Both the position numbers and the translations under genes were made by a program. Shown here one piece after another: positions 27,369-36,372 of a stretch of 64,000 nt of DNA (within the stretch, counting starts at the first letter, position 1; each line of letters opens with the position of its first letter). Under the pieces are notes generated by a model. It was given only the letters and a program-made list of their open reading frames with translations, was not told where the DNA came from and searched no databases. The DNA comes from Aureococcus anophagefferens (Eukaryota > Sar > Pelagophyceae > Pelagomonadales > Pelagomonadaceae). The DNA lies in NCBI RefSeq assembly GCF_000186865.1, contig NW_008705563.1, forward strand, positions 2,770,003 through 2,834,002, read 5' to 3'.

Positions 27369-27887
27369 TTACGCCTCCTCCGCCGCCGCGGGCGCAGCGG
27401 GTCGCGAGAACTGGAGGAAGACGTCCTTGCACTTCCACTCCTCCTTGTTGCTGCCGATGCCCTCGACGACCGTGTCGAAGTCCATCTTCGTCGCGGGGAA
27501 CATGTTGCGCTCGAACTTGGCGCCGCTGAAGCGCACGGCCGAGAGGCCCACGAGCACGTCGTCGACGGCGACGGCGCCCGACGCCTCGGCGTTGCCGCCC
27601 TCGACGAGGTCGATGACCTTGACGCCCTTCGGGTCGCCCGGCGTGCCGATCTCCTCGAAGACGATGCCGCACGGCTTCTTCAGGCACACCTCGAAGGTGC
27701 CCTCGGGGAGCTCGCCGCTGAGGCCATTGGGCGGCGCGTACTCGTAGCCCATGTAGAAGACGTCGCCGAAGTTGCCGCCGTCGCCGAGCATGCGCCGCGC
27801 GACGAGCGATCCTTTCGGCGCATGGCTCGGCGCGACGAGCGCCGAGGCCGATGCAATGACGAGGGCCACAGCGGAGATCGATCGCAT
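27369..27887 (-). CDS. Plastid-targeted PDZ-like protein
   Basis: 172 residues from ATG 27887; upstream codons to 27998 are not protein-like. MRSISAVALVIASASALVAPSH is a signal peptide with an ASA-LVAP junction, the heterokont plastid-import motif. The mature part has FEVCLKKPCGIVFEEIG, GVKVIDLVEGGNAEASGAVA and DDVLVGLSAVRFSGAKFER, which follow a PDZ carboxylate-loop, beta-strand and helix pattern. The tail ends PAAPAAAEEA. It may tether or present partners in the plastid; no catalytic domain is present. Confidence 0.75.
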   Translation of the reverse strand: MRSISAVALVIASASALVAPSHAPKGSLVARRMLGDGGNFGDVFYMGYEYAPPNGLSGELPEGTFEVCLKKPCGIVFEEIGTPGDPKGVKVIDLVEGGNAEASGAVAVDDVLVGLSAVRFSGAKFERNMFPATKMDFDTVVEGIGSNKEEWKCKDVFLQFSRPAAPAAAEEA

Positions 27888-28060
27888 GCTGTATGACGCA
27901 GCCTCTCGATCGATGCGGCACTTTGTGGATGCTGCAGATACACGACGGCAAACTGGCGTGCAAACTGCACGGCAATAACTGGAACGGATGAGTTCCATAG
28001 GACCTGGTTTTTATAGCCAGCCCGCGCCAAAAAGCCACACCGCCTTCTGCGTGTTCCCTG

Positions 28061-28092
28061 GAATCCCGGCGCCCCGCGCGGCGCCGGGATTC
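28061..28092. other. 13-bp perfect inverted repeat before the SIAH gene
   Basis: GAATCCCGGCGCC (28061-28073), six-base loop CCGCGC, then GGCGCCGGGATTC (28080-28092), ending seven bases before the start codon. A transcript covering it would form a strong hairpin in the 5' leader. Confidence 0.8.
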
Positions 28093-28099
28093 GCCGACC

Positions 28100-29446
28100 A
28101 TGGAGGCGCGGAAGCGGTCGCGCGACTCGAGCGCCGAGCCGTCGAACTCGACGCGGGCGCTGCGGGAGATGCTCCAGTGCCCCGTGTGCTACTGCATGAT
28201 GGCCCCGCCCATCACGCAGTGCCAGCAGGGCCACGCGCTCTGCTCGAGCTGCTACGCCTGCGTGGGCAAGTGCCCGACGTGCCGCGTGGAGCTGCCCGAG
28301 GCGCCGATCCGGAGCCTGGCCCTCGAGCAGCTCGCGGCGAGTTTGCGCGTGCCGTGCAAGCACGCGGCGCGCGGCTGCGGCCTCGAGCTCGAGTACGCGG
28401 CCTTCGCGGGCCACGTGGCCTGCTGCGAGCACCGGCCCTTCCGCTGCCCGTTCCAGCGGTCGACGTCGCGGCGGGCCGCGGCCGCGGCGCCCGCGGCCGC
28501 GGCGGCGCCCGCGGCCGACGACGACGCCGACGCGGACATGACGGGCGGCGACGCGCCCCCGCCGGAGGACCATCTCCCGTCGAACGCGCCGAGGGACGAC
28601 GGCGAGGACCTGGCGCCCATCGACGAGGCCCACGTCGTGCGCGAGATGGAGCGCTACATCGCCGAGGTCGAGCGCGCGCAGGAGGCCGCGCGCGCGCCGG
28701 GCCCGCGCGAGCCGCCCGTCACGCGGCCCAACGACCCGAGCCTGGAGACGTCCGAGGACGCCTGCGCCTGGGAGGGCGGCGTCGACGAGATCGTCGACCA
28801 CCTCGTCCACTGCCACGGCGTCCACGTGGAGCGGAGCCGCGACGTGCTCGACGACGGCGTCCGCTACCTCCTCGAGGACGCGGAGGGCTCCGGCGAGTGC
28901 ACCTGGGGCCCCTGGCTCGCGCGCGACGCCGCGGGCCGGGCCTACCTGCTGCGCGTCGAGCAGCGCAACGGCGCCATCTTCGCCGCGGGGCAGCTCGTCG
29001 CGAGCGACGAGGACTCGCGGCGCGCGGCGGACGAGGGCCTCGTGCTCAAGCTCACGGCGTTCTCGCCGAAGCGCAACGTGTCCTACGAGTCGCCGCCGAC
29101 GTCGCTCCGCTCCGACTTCCGCCACCTGCGGCGCACGGGCGACGGCCTCTGGCTGAGCCGCGGCCAGGTCCAGCTCCTCGGCGAGCGGCCGCCGGCCCGC
29201 GGCCGGCCGCCGCCGCCGGGCGCCAAGCCCGTGCGCCTCACGCTCTGGTTCGAGATCGTCGGCGCGGGCGACGGCGACGACGCGAGCCTCGAGGGGACGA
29301 ACGCGACGCACTACGCCGACGAAACCCGCGGCGCGCGCTGCGACACGGACGCGGACCTGGAGCGGGCCCTCGCGCCCATGCACGTCTCCGCGGCCCGCGA
29401 GGCCGACGACGCGGCGGCGGCGCCGAAGCGCGGGGAGCTCGCCTAA
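28100..29446 (+). CDS. SIAH-type RING E3 ubiquitin ligase
   Basis: 448 residues from ATG 28100. A basic/Ser start precedes LQCPVCYCMMAPPITQCQQG, HALCSSCYACVGKCPTCRVE, a C3HC4 RING of the SINA/SIAH kind, at about residues 26-65. VPCKHAARGCGLELEYAAFA, GHVACCEHRPFRCPF is the adjoining SIAH zinc finger. An acidic insert separates this from a second Cys/His stretch (CAWEGGVDEIVDHLVHCHGVH) and a TRAF-like beta C-terminus. The family passes ubiquitin from E2 to substrates held by the C-terminal domain. The Ala/Asp insert (about 135-200) is longer than usual. A strong hairpin lies directly upstream. Confidence 0.88.
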   Translation: MEARKRSRDSSAEPSNSTRALREMLQCPVCYCMMAPPITQCQQGHALCSSCYACVGKCPTCRVELPEAPIRSLALEQLAASLRVPCKHAARGCGLELEYAAFAGHVACCEHRPFRCPFQRSTSRRAAAAAPAAAAAPAADDDADADMTGGDAPPPEDHLPSNAPRDDGEDLAPIDEAHVVREMERYIAEVERAQEAARAPGPREPPVTRPNDPSLETSEDACAWEGGVDEIVDHLVHCHGVHVERSRDVLDDGVRYLLEDAEGSGECTWGPWLARDAAGRAYLLRVEQRNGAIFAAGQLVASDEDSRRAADEGLVLKLTAFSPKRNVSYESPPTSLRSDFRHLRRTGDGLWLSRGQVQLLGERPPARGRPPPPGAKPVRLTLWFEIVGAGDGDDASLEGTNATHYADETRGARCDTDADLERALAPMHVSAAREADDAAAAPKRGELA

Positions 29447-29588
29447 ATTAGCATTTTAAACGGAAGGACTTGCGGGACGTCGACCCGCGGGGGAACCCCG
29501 TCGACGTCGTCAACCCCCAACTAAAAGGCGCGCGAACCTCACGACCAGTCGCTTACGTCGACGAGGCGACCGATATTTACGCGCGAAC

Positions 29589-30263
29589 CTACGCGGCCGT
29601 CTCCTGCTTCGTCTCGTTGATGAGCAGGGAGAGGATGATGACCCAGAAGAAGAAGACGACGTTGATGAACAGCACCCGGAGCTCCAACGGCACGAAGCCC
29701 AGGTTGATGACCGTCGCGGGCAGAAAGATGAGCCAGTTTTTCAGGAGCGTCGGCTGGAGCTCGTCCCGCACCTGCGCCGCGCCCGCCTCGACGCCCCGGC
29801 CCTCGATGACCGCGAAGAAGACGAAGATCAGGGCCGTGAAGATGGGCGCCTGGATGCCCTGGTCGATGGCGACCTTCAAGGCCGTCGTCGTCGTCCAGGG
29901 CTCGGGCGTCGACGGCAGCAGCGCCTCGAGGGAGTTCTGGAAGTAGTGGTTCCACGGCGCCTGCAACACCAAGCCGAAGAACGCCCAGCGGCCGACGCGC
30001 GCGACGTCCAGCGGCACCTTCGTCTTCAGGCCCTCGATGGCCTGCGCCGCGGCGTCGCCGGCGCCGATGATGCACGTCGCCGTCGCGCACTTGACGGGCA
30101 GCGGCGTCGCCTCGAGGGCCTGCAGGTAGCCGTCCCAGAGCTCCGGCGCGCCGCGCCGCCGCGTGGCGCTCTTCGCGTCGGCGCGGAGGGGCGACGGGCC
30201 CGGCGCGACGAAGCCCGACGTGCGCGTGGCGCAGGCGAGCGCGAGCAGGAATCGCATGCTCAT
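29589..30263 (-). CDS. Mpv17/PMP22-family membrane protein, plastid-type leader
   Basis: 224 residues from ATG 30263 (another ATG two codons in). MSMRFLLALACATRTSGFVAPG has the signal plus SGFVAP junction of plastid import. WDGYLQALEATPLPVKCATA, GDAAAQAIEG, RVGRWAFFGLVLQAPWNHYF, DQGIQAPIFTALIFVFFAVI and NWLIFLPATVINLGFVPLEL are the order of Mpv17-family blocks with four membrane segments. Family members form small channels or solute passages in organelle membranes. The usual C-terminal RVLFINVVFFFWVIILS is present. Leader suggests a plastid envelope site instead of mitochondrial or peroxisomal. Confidence 0.87.
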   Translation of the reverse strand: MSMRFLLALACATRTSGFVAPGPSPLRADAKSATRRRGAPELWDGYLQALEATPLPVKCATATCIIGAGDAAAQAIEGLKTKVPLDVARVGRWAFFGLVLQAPWNHYFQNSLEALLPSTPEPWTTTTALKVAIDQGIQAPIFTALIFVFFAVIEGRGVEAGAAQVRDELQPTLLKNWLIFLPATVINLGFVPLELRVLFINVVFFFWVIILSLLINETKQETAA

Positions 30264-30348
30264 AGCTGTCGACGAACCGAGTCAGCGTCAACATCGTCAA
30301 CAATGTGATGTTGCAGCTCAAGAGCAGTCCCTTAGACGTCACCAGCCC

Positions 30349-31752
30349 CTAGCTGATCGCGCAGTCGTCGTCGGCGGGCCGCTCGTGGTGGTGGTCGGCC
30401 CGCGGCGACGACGCCGGCGGCGGGGGCCGCGGCGGCGCGTCCGCGCGGCGCGGCGGCGCGGCGCCGTCGGCCGGCGCGCCCTTGCCCGCCCACGCGTCCG
30501 CGATCTCCGCGTCGTTGGCCCGCGGCGCGTCGCCCGGCACGAGGACCTGGGCGTGGCCGCCGTGGGACCGGTGGTGCGTGCGGCTGCTCGAGCTGTAGCT
30601 CAGGACCTTCTCGATGATCTCGCCCGTGTTCCAGTCCTCGTCGTCGATCGCGGGGATCTCGAGGGGCTTCGACATGAGGCTCGGCGGCGACTCGCGGATC
30701 TCGTCGTCGATCTCCGCGACGCAGGACACGGTGAAGTGGTAGGACACGGACGGCGTCAGGCCGTGGATGAGCGTCGACGCCGTGTCGGGCACGGGCAGCC
30801 CGAGGTTCTGCCGCAGCGCGATGCCGCGGTCGATGACGGGATTCGCGCAGAAGTCGCGGCGGTGCCGCCGCGCGACGGCGGGGCCCACGGCGTTGTGCTT
30901 GACCTCGATCTCCTCGCCCTTGACGTAGCCCCGCACGACGTAGCGCTGGATGTCGCCGCCGCGCTTCGTGAACGCGCGCTGCGGCGGGATGCGCCACCGG
31001 ACCTCGACGGAACGTTCCCGCTCCTCGCCCTCCAGATACTCGAGGAGCCGCGCGGACACGTCCAGCGGCGACCGCGGCAGCAGGCGCGGCGGGTCGTCGA
31101 GGACGTCGAGCACGAGCTTGCGGTGGCCCTCGCCGAAGCGCGCCTTCCGCGCGGCGTCGTGCGGCGTCTCGACGGCGCGCCGCTCGCCGCCCTCGTCGAC
31201 CGCGGGCTCCTCCTCGGACCGCACGGACGCCGTGACCCGCGCGCCGGCCTGCAGCAGGAGCCGGCAGCACTCCGCGTCGCCGCTGAGGCACGCGCCGATG
31301 AGGGGCGTGTACTCGAACTGCTTCGACCGCACGTTCGGGTCCGCGCCCGCCGCCAGCAGCAGGCTCACGCACGTCGCGAAGCCGTTGGGGCAGTCGGGCT
31401 CGGGCCGCGTGCGGTACGTCAACGAGCTCGACGTCGTCAGCCCGCCCATCAAAGCGCAGCCCGTCGCGAGGTGGAGCAGGCTCCAGCCCATGTGGTGGAG
31501 GCGAGACACCGACATCGGGTCGCCGCCCGCGTGCAGGTAGGCCGCCAGGATGTCGCTGTTCCCGTGCTCCGCGGCCTTGAGCGCGTCCTGCGTGCTCAGC
31601 ACGCCCCGGGGCCGCGGGCCCCGCCGCGGCACGGCCTTGTCGCCCGTGATGGCCGCGTGCTGCTCGACCTGGTCCACGTGGAGCTGGTGGAGCCGCGCGT
31701 CGGCCCGCCCGCCCTCGTCCTCCGTGATGAGGTCGCTCAGGGACGAGAGCAT
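30349..31752 (-). CDS. Ankyrin-repeat protein with fibronectin-III-like region
   Basis: 467 residues from ATG 31752 (MLSSLSDLITEDEGGRADAR). Ankyrin repeats span about 50-190: DALKAAEHGNSDILAAYLHA, SLLHLATGCA, CVSLLLAAGADPNVRSKQFE, TPLIGACLSGDAECCRLLLQ. A beta-rich stretch follows (VEVRWRIPPQRAF, GLTPSVSYHFTVSCVAEIDD) that looks like a fibronectin type III domain. The tail is disordered and His/Pro-rich. It is probably a cytoplasmic scaffold. The frame extends far upstream to 32664, but that part is a shadow of the kinase gene. Confidence 0.7.
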   Translation of the reverse strand: MLSSLSDLITEDEGGRADARLHQLHVDQVEQHAAITGDKAVPRRGPRPRGVLSTQDALKAAEHGNSDILAAYLHAGGDPMSVSRLHHMGWSLLHLATGCALMGGLTTSSSLTYRTRPEPDCPNGFATCVSLLLAAGADPNVRSKQFEYTPLIGACLSGDAECCRLLLQAGARVTASVRSEEEPAVDEGGERRAVETPHDAARKARFGEGHRKLVLDVLDDPPRLLPRSPLDVSARLLEYLEGEERERSVEVRWRIPPQRAFTKRGGDIQRYVVRGYVKGEEIEVKHNAVGPAVARRHRRDFCANPVIDRGIALRQNLGLPVPDTASTLIHGLTPSVSYHFTVSCVAEIDDEIRESPPSLMSKPLEIPAIDDEDWNTGEIIEKVLSYSSSSRTHHRSHGGHAQVLVPGDAPRANDAEIADAWAGKGAPADGAAPPRRADAPPRPPPPASSPRADHHHERPADDDCAIS

Positions 31753-32003
31753 GGTCGGAGACGTGTGTTTCGAGGTGCGGCGGGGGGCTCGGCGGCGGTG
31801 GTGTGGATGCGCGGCCGCGGAGCACCAGATCGCCCTATATTTTTTGCCACGCTCTGCAACTTGGCGACAACTAGGCTTGGTTGAAGCCGGCTCGACGGGA
31901 CGGCGCGGGCCGGCCCGCCTCAGGATGCCGCGGTCCGCGGGCTCTGCGGCGAGAGAAACGGGACCGCCGCGGGGTAAGAACAAAGCTATCGCGAGCGGGT
32001 CCT

Positions 32004-35000
32004 TTACGACGGCGCCGCGCCGGCGAGGTCCTCCTCCGGCACGATGGACGCGTAGTGGGACTCGGCCCAGAAGGCGAGCCAGATGGTGGGCGGCGCGGTC
32101 GGCGGCGTCCGGTGCTGCGGCGTCGCCGCCGGCGGCGGCGGCGGCGGCGTCGATTCCAAAGCACTCACGACGTGGGCGACCTCCTCGTCGAATTCCCGAG
32201 ACCCCAGCGACCGCGGCGGCGGCGCGTTCGGAATGGGCGGCGCGTCCGGCCGCGGCGCCTCCAGCCGCGCGCGCGGCTCGACGCGGAAGATGCCGCGCTC
32301 GGCGTAGGACGTCACGAGGCACACGACGACGCCGTAGACGTCCGCGGCGGCCTGGAGCGTCACGGCGTCGCCCCATTCCCCGTCGTCGGCCATGCGGCGC
32401 ACGAAGCTCTCGAAGTCGGCGTCTTCCGCGTCCTCGACCATGCAGAACTCGGCGTACCGCTCGGGCTCGAGGGCGAGCTGGCCGACGACGCGCTTCCGGA
32501 CGGCGTCGTGGCGCTCGTCGTTGCCGCAGAGCTGGTGGGCGATGGCGCGGAACTGGCAGTTGCCGTCCCCGGCGACGGCGTGCTCTCGGAGCCCGAAATC
32601 CCGCAGGCGGTCGCGCAGCCTCCGGCGCTCGACGCCGAGGTTCTCGCTCCCGCCGCTGGAGCACCGGCTCAGGGTCGAGCGGGAGGAATCCCCGTGCAGC
32701 AGTTCCGCGGACTCAAGCACGCGCTTCAGGACCGTCGAGCGCTCGTAGGTCCGCATCGGCCGGACGTGGGCGTCGCCCTCCAAGAGCGGCACGTGGTCCC
32801 ACGGGCCTTTGGTGCGCGGCCGCGGCGTCGAGGCGTCGAGGCTCGTCACGATGTCTTTGAAGCTCGGCCGGACCGACGCGTCGTGCGCCCAGCAGGCGGT
32901 CATGCGCGCGCGCATGTCCCGCGGAATCGACGGCGGCACCTCCGGCCGCAGCCGCTGGACGACGACCTTGGCGATGATTTGGGGCGGCGAGAGACCCTCC
33001 CACGGAAATCCCCGCGTCCAGATCTCGTAGAGCACCATGGCGTAGGAGTAGACGTCACACTTCTGGTGGAACATGGCGCCGTCGAGGTACTCCGGCGCCA
33101 TGAACGCGGGCGTGCCGCAGAGTCCGGCCGTCGCGCGCGTCGCCGCGAGGTCGTCGCACTTGCTCAGGCCGAAGTCGCAGACTTTCCCGCGGCCGTCGTG
33201 GGTCAGGAGGCAGTTGAGGCTCTTGAGGTCCCGATGCTCGATGCGCGACTTGTAGAGGTAGGCCATGCCGCGCGCGACGTCCGCGGACCAGACGCGCTGG
33301 CGCTCCGCGTCGACGGCGCCCTCGGCGTCGAGCGCGTCCCGCAGCGAGCCGCCCGGCAGGTATTCGAGGACGAGCCCGAGGTACGACGGGTCGGTCGTCA
33401 CGACGCCTAAAACGAGGACGATCCGCGGCGACCGGAGCCGGACCATGATCGCGAGCTCCCTGGAGAACTGGGAGAACATCCGCTGGCGGTCCGCCGCGCT
33501 CATGCCGAGTTGCGACATTTTCTTCAGGCAGACCGCCTCGCCCTGGTACTCGGCGAGATGCACGGTGCCCTGGCCGCCTCGCGCGAACGGCTCGTCCTCG
33601 ACGTGGCGCAGCTCGACCTCGAATTCGGCGATGGTGCAGCTCGGCGCCCGCAGGCCCGCGCCGTAGGATTCGATGTCCTTCGTCTCCTCCGTCTTGAGGA
33701 TCTCCAGCGCTGTCGCCTCATCCTCGAATGCCTCTTGCTTCTCGGCGTCTCTTCGTCGCCTCACGACGACGAGCGCGACGACTGCAAAGAACAAACACGC
33801 TGCCGCGGCGGCACCGCCGCCAATGGTCGCCGCGTCCATATCTCCGCTCGAAGAGCTCGTCCCGGATTCCGGCGCCTCTTCCGATTCTCCCGCGAGTGAC
33901 TCGAGCGACATTTCCGGCTCTGGCGACGAAGGCACGGACGTTGGCGTCAGCGTCGGCGTTGGCGAGACCGTTGGCGTCGGCGTTACTTTGAAGGTCGGCC
34001 GCGGCGTCACCGGTGAAACGCTCGGGGTCCGCGTGGGCATTGCCGTCGGCCTCGGCGTCGGCGTGGGCGACGGTCCGGGCGTCGGCTCGAGCGTCGGCTC
34101 GGGTCGCTTCGGCGTGGGTTCCGCGATTGGATCTGGCGTCTCCGAGACGGGCTCCAGCGAAGGCGTCGGCGTCGGTTTTGGCGTCGGATCGGGGCTTGGC
34201 TCGAGCGAAGGCCCCGGCGTTGGTGCCGATGAGGGCTCGGGCGTCTCGATCGTTGGACCTGGGGTCGGCTCGGGCGAAGGCTCCGGCGTTGGTGCCGATG
34301 AGGGCTCGGGCGTCTCGATCGTTGGACCTGGGGTCGGCTCGGGCGACGTCGGTTCTGGCGTCGGTTCCGGTTCCGTAAAGTATGCGAGGTACGTCTCGTA
34401 GTAGGAGTCGCCGCTGAAGACGACGACGACCGCGACGCGTCCATCGCCGGTCGCGTGGATCGCCGTACCCTCGGGGTCGCCGCCATCTTCCGGGCTCAGC
34501 GCCACGAGATCGGCGCTGTCGGCGTAGTAGTCCCAGTCGTAGACCGCGGCGCCCGTGTCCGTCGCGCTCATTCGCAGCGTCGTACCGTCGACGGACCAGA
34601 GGCAGTCCCGAGCGGGGTCGTAGGCCGCTTGCGCGGCCGAATCCTCGGGCAGCCACCGCCCGTCGGTGTCGTCGGCGTGCAGTAGAACGCCGTCGGCCGC
34701 GTCCACGCGCGCGTAAAAGTACTTGGAGACGAGCAAGACCTCGCTCGCCGCAGAGTCGCCTGACGCGCGGCGCAGGTGGAGCTGCGGCGTCCCCTCGTCG
34801 AGACCGAGGCTCGTCGTCCACGTGCTGTTGAGGCTATCCTCGAAGATGTCGACGCGTGCCAAGGCCCGGGCGCCGCCGTCGTCGAGGGTGCCCGCCACAT
34901 AGATCGCGGCCCGGGCCGGGTCCAGAATCATCTTTTTCCCCGCCAGGTCGCCCAGGTCCAAGCGGTCCACCTCCTCGAGAGATCCAGCGCCGTCGGACGC

Positions 35001-35501
35001 AAGGAGGCGCAGCGCACCGTACTCCTCGAATGCGACGACGCGCCCGTCGACGTCCAGTGGCGCGAGGTGGTCCACCGGCGCGTCGCCGAGGGCTCCGCCC
35101 TCCAAGGTCACCAGCGAGCCGCCCGCCTCCCCGACGACCGTGAGCGCGCCGTCGCTGTCCAAAAGCGCTGCAGCACCCGCGGCTCCGTTCGCCGCCACCA
35201 GCGCCGGCGTCACATCGTCCCGCGCGGCGACGGAGACCTCCTCGCCGTCGCGGAAGACGCCGAACCACGTCTTCGCGTCCTCCAAGCACCCGGCGCCCGT
35301 CTCGGTCCCCGAGACGACGATGAGGCCTGCGTCACCGGCCGACGGCCCCGGGTCGCCGCACCCGTCGCTGTCTTCGCCGGCTAAATCGACCGCGTCGAGG
35401 CTGAGCTGCCCCACGGACTGGCCATCGAGCTGCCGCCCTTGGGCGCCGGCGGAGACGACCGCGTGGAAGACCCACGCCTGGAGACCCATGATCGCGAGCA
35501 T
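32004..35501 (-). CDS. Single-pass membrane protein kinase fused to an OTU deubiquitinase
   Basis: 1165 residues from ATG 35501 (MLAIMGLQAWVFHAVVSAGA, signal peptide); the frame's extra five codons start at TTG. Residues about 20-370 are an extracellular, acidic beta-rich region. A Pro/Thr/Glu stalk with repeated PTPEPSPEP-like units follows (about 375-535), then a membrane segment (AAAAACLFFAVVALVVVRRRR). The kinase (about 630-890) is TKL-like and looks active: GGQGTVHLAEYQGEAVCLKK, HRDLKSLNCLL, CDFGLSK, FMAPEYLDG, DVYSYAMVLYEIW. After a Ser/Arg linker comes an OTU cysteine protease: GDGNCQFRAIAHQLCGN (Cys about 980) and WAESHYASIV (His about 1145). This couples ligand sensing, phosphorylation and ubiquitin removal in one chain. 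The frame is unbroken. Confidence 0.87.
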   Translation of the reverse strand: MLAIMGLQAWVFHAVVSAGAQGRQLDGQSVGQLSLDAVDLAGEDSDGCGDPGPSAGDAGLIVVSGTETGAGCLEDAKTWFGVFRDGEEVSVAARDDVTPALVAANGAAGAAALLDSDGALTVVGEAGGSLVTLEGGALGDAPVDHLAPLDVDGRVVAFEEYGALRLLASDGAGSLEEVDRLDLGDLAGKKMILDPARAAIYVAGTLDDGGARALARVDIFEDSLNSTWTTSLGLDEGTPQLHLRRASGDSAASEVLLVSKYFYARVDAADGVLLHADDTDGRWLPEDSAAQAAYDPARDCLWSVDGTTLRMSATDTGAAVYDWDYYADSADLVALSPEDGGDPEGTAIHATGDGRVAVVVVFSGDSYYETYLAYFTEPEPTPEPTSPEPTPGPTIETPEPSSAPTPEPSPEPTPGPTIETPEPSSAPTPGPSLEPSPDPTPKPTPTPSLEPVSETPDPIAEPTPKRPEPTLEPTPGPSPTPTPRPTAMPTRTPSVSPVTPRPTFKVTPTPTVSPTPTLTPTSVPSSPEPEMSLESLAGESEEAPESGTSSSSGDMDAATIGGGAAAAACLFFAVVALVVVRRRRDAEKQEAFEDEATALEILKTEETKDIESYGAGLRAPSCTIAEFEVELRHVEDEPFARGGQGTVHLAEYQGEAVCLKKMSQLGMSAADRQRMFSQFSRELAIMVRLRSPRIVLVLGVVTTDPSYLGLVLEYLPGGSLRDALDAEGAVDAERQRVWSADVARGMAYLYKSRIEHRDLKSLNCLLTHDGRGKVCDFGLSKCDDLAATRATAGLCGTPAFMAPEYLDGAMFHQKCDVYSYAMVLYEIWTRGFPWEGLSPPQIIAKVVVQRLRPEVPPSIPRDMRARMTACWAHDASVRPSFKDIVTSLDASTPRPRTKGPWDHVPLLEGDAHVRPMRTYERSTVLKRVLESAELLHGDSSRSTLSRCSSGGSENLGVERRRLRDRLRDFGLREHAVAGDGNCQFRAIAHQLCGNDERHDAVRKRVVGQLALEPERYAEFCMVEDAEDADFESFVRRMADDGEWGDAVTLQAAADVYGVVVCLVTSYAERGIFRVEPRARLEAPRPDAPPIPNAPPPRSLGSREFDEEVAHVVSALESTPPPPPPAATPQHRTPPTAPPTIWLAFWAESHYASIVPEEDLAGAAPS
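34214..34350. repeat. 69-bp direct repeat in the stalk region
   Basis: Two near-identical 69-bp copies (starting about 34214 and 34283) code for 23-residue Pro/Thr/Ser/Glu stalk units of the kinase-OTU gene. Being a multiple of three, gain or loss changes stalk length but not frame. Confidence 0.8.
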
Positions 35502-35646
35502 CGCTCCCCAGCGCAATCAGCGCCTACAAGATGGAATGCATAGCATGCTGCGAAATTCGGGTTTTACACAATTTCATCCTTGAACTTAATTAATAAAACA
35601 CTGTGAGCTGAACTTGTACTTGACACGACTCGAAGAAAATTCCACC
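35502..35646. promoter_or_regulatory. AT-rich divergent upstream region
   Basis: 145 bp between the kinase-OTU start and the MTFP1-like start. It is the most AT-rich interval of the area (35560-35640, with AACTTAATTAATAAAACA). It is a probable two-way promoter; no defined motif. Confidence 0.35.
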
Positions 35647-36372
35647 ATGTGCTGCCCATCCGGCGCTGCGAGGATAGCCATGGCCCTGCTTTTGTTTGTC
35701 TCTGCGAGCGCGCTCCGATCGCCGCTGAGGATCCAAGCGCGGGGTCCGAGGAAAACCACCCCAACGATGGTCATGGACTTTGGCGTGCTGACCACAGTGT
35801 CCGCCGACGCGGCAGCCCCGACGGCGCTCCTCGTCGCCGGCCACCACTTCATGGCGCGCCCGAGCCACCACGCGGCGCCCGCGGCGGAGGCAAAGCCGTC
35901 CGAGATCGACGTCTACAGGGAAACATTTCTGAGATACGCGGGCTACTCCAACGAGCTCGGCGAGGCGTTCGGCCCGCTGCTGCCGCGGGCCGTGCCGTTC
36001 TCGTACGTCGTCGCGATCATTTACGTCGTCGCCGACACGATCGATAAGTCGCGCAAGGCCTACGGCGGCGCCAAGTACGAGGAGGACGCGCTCACGGCCT
36101 GCGCCTTGATCGAGGGCCTCGACGCGCTCATCTGGCAGCTCGCGGCGTCCGTGGCCCTGCCGGGGTTCACCATTCACCAGGTCGTCGCCATTACGGTGAC
36201 GCTTCTGGAGAGCTTCGAGCGCGCGGGCGGCGCCTACGACGTCGTCCCGACGCTCGTCGGCCTCGCGGCGATCCCGATGATCGTCGAGCCGCTCGACGAG
36301 CTCGCGGAGGTCCTTATGGAGGCCGGCCCGCGGAAGCTCTGGGGCCCCTACCTCGACGCGTGCCGCCTCTAA
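35647..36372 (+). CDS. MTFP1/MTP18-like inner-membrane fission protein, possibly plastid
   Basis: 241 residues from ATG 35647 (MCCPSGAARIAMALLLFVSA); an internal ATG at 35680 would start the hydrophobic part directly. ETFLRYAGYSNELGEAFGPL, PRAVPFSYVVAIIYVVADTI, DKSRKAYGGAKYEEDALTAC, ALIEGLDALIWQLAASVALP and GFTIHQVVAI are the signature order of mitochondrial fission process protein 1. The leader FVSASALRSPLRIQARG resembles the plastid junctions elsewhere in the window more than a mitochondrial presequence. It could act in organelle-membrane dynamics of either organelle. The stop overlaps that of the opposing gene (36369-36372). Confidence 0.78.
   Translation: MCCPSGAARIAMALLLFVSASALRSPLRIQARGPRKTTPTMVMDFGVLTTVSADAAAPTALLVAGHHFMARPSHHAAPAAEAKPSEIDVYRETFLRYAGYSNELGEAFGPLLPRAVPFSYVVAIIYVVADTIDKSRKAYGGAKYEEDALTACALIEGLDALIWQLAASVALPGFTIHQVVAITVTLLESFERAGGAYDVVPTLVGLAAIPMIVEPLDELAEVLMEAGPRKLWGPYLDACRL

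Noticed and set aside
27680..29383. 567-codon minus frame opposite the SIAH gene
   Set aside because: Arg/Ala/Val-rich shadow without motifs; the RING and SIAH fingers on the plus strand decide the coding strand.
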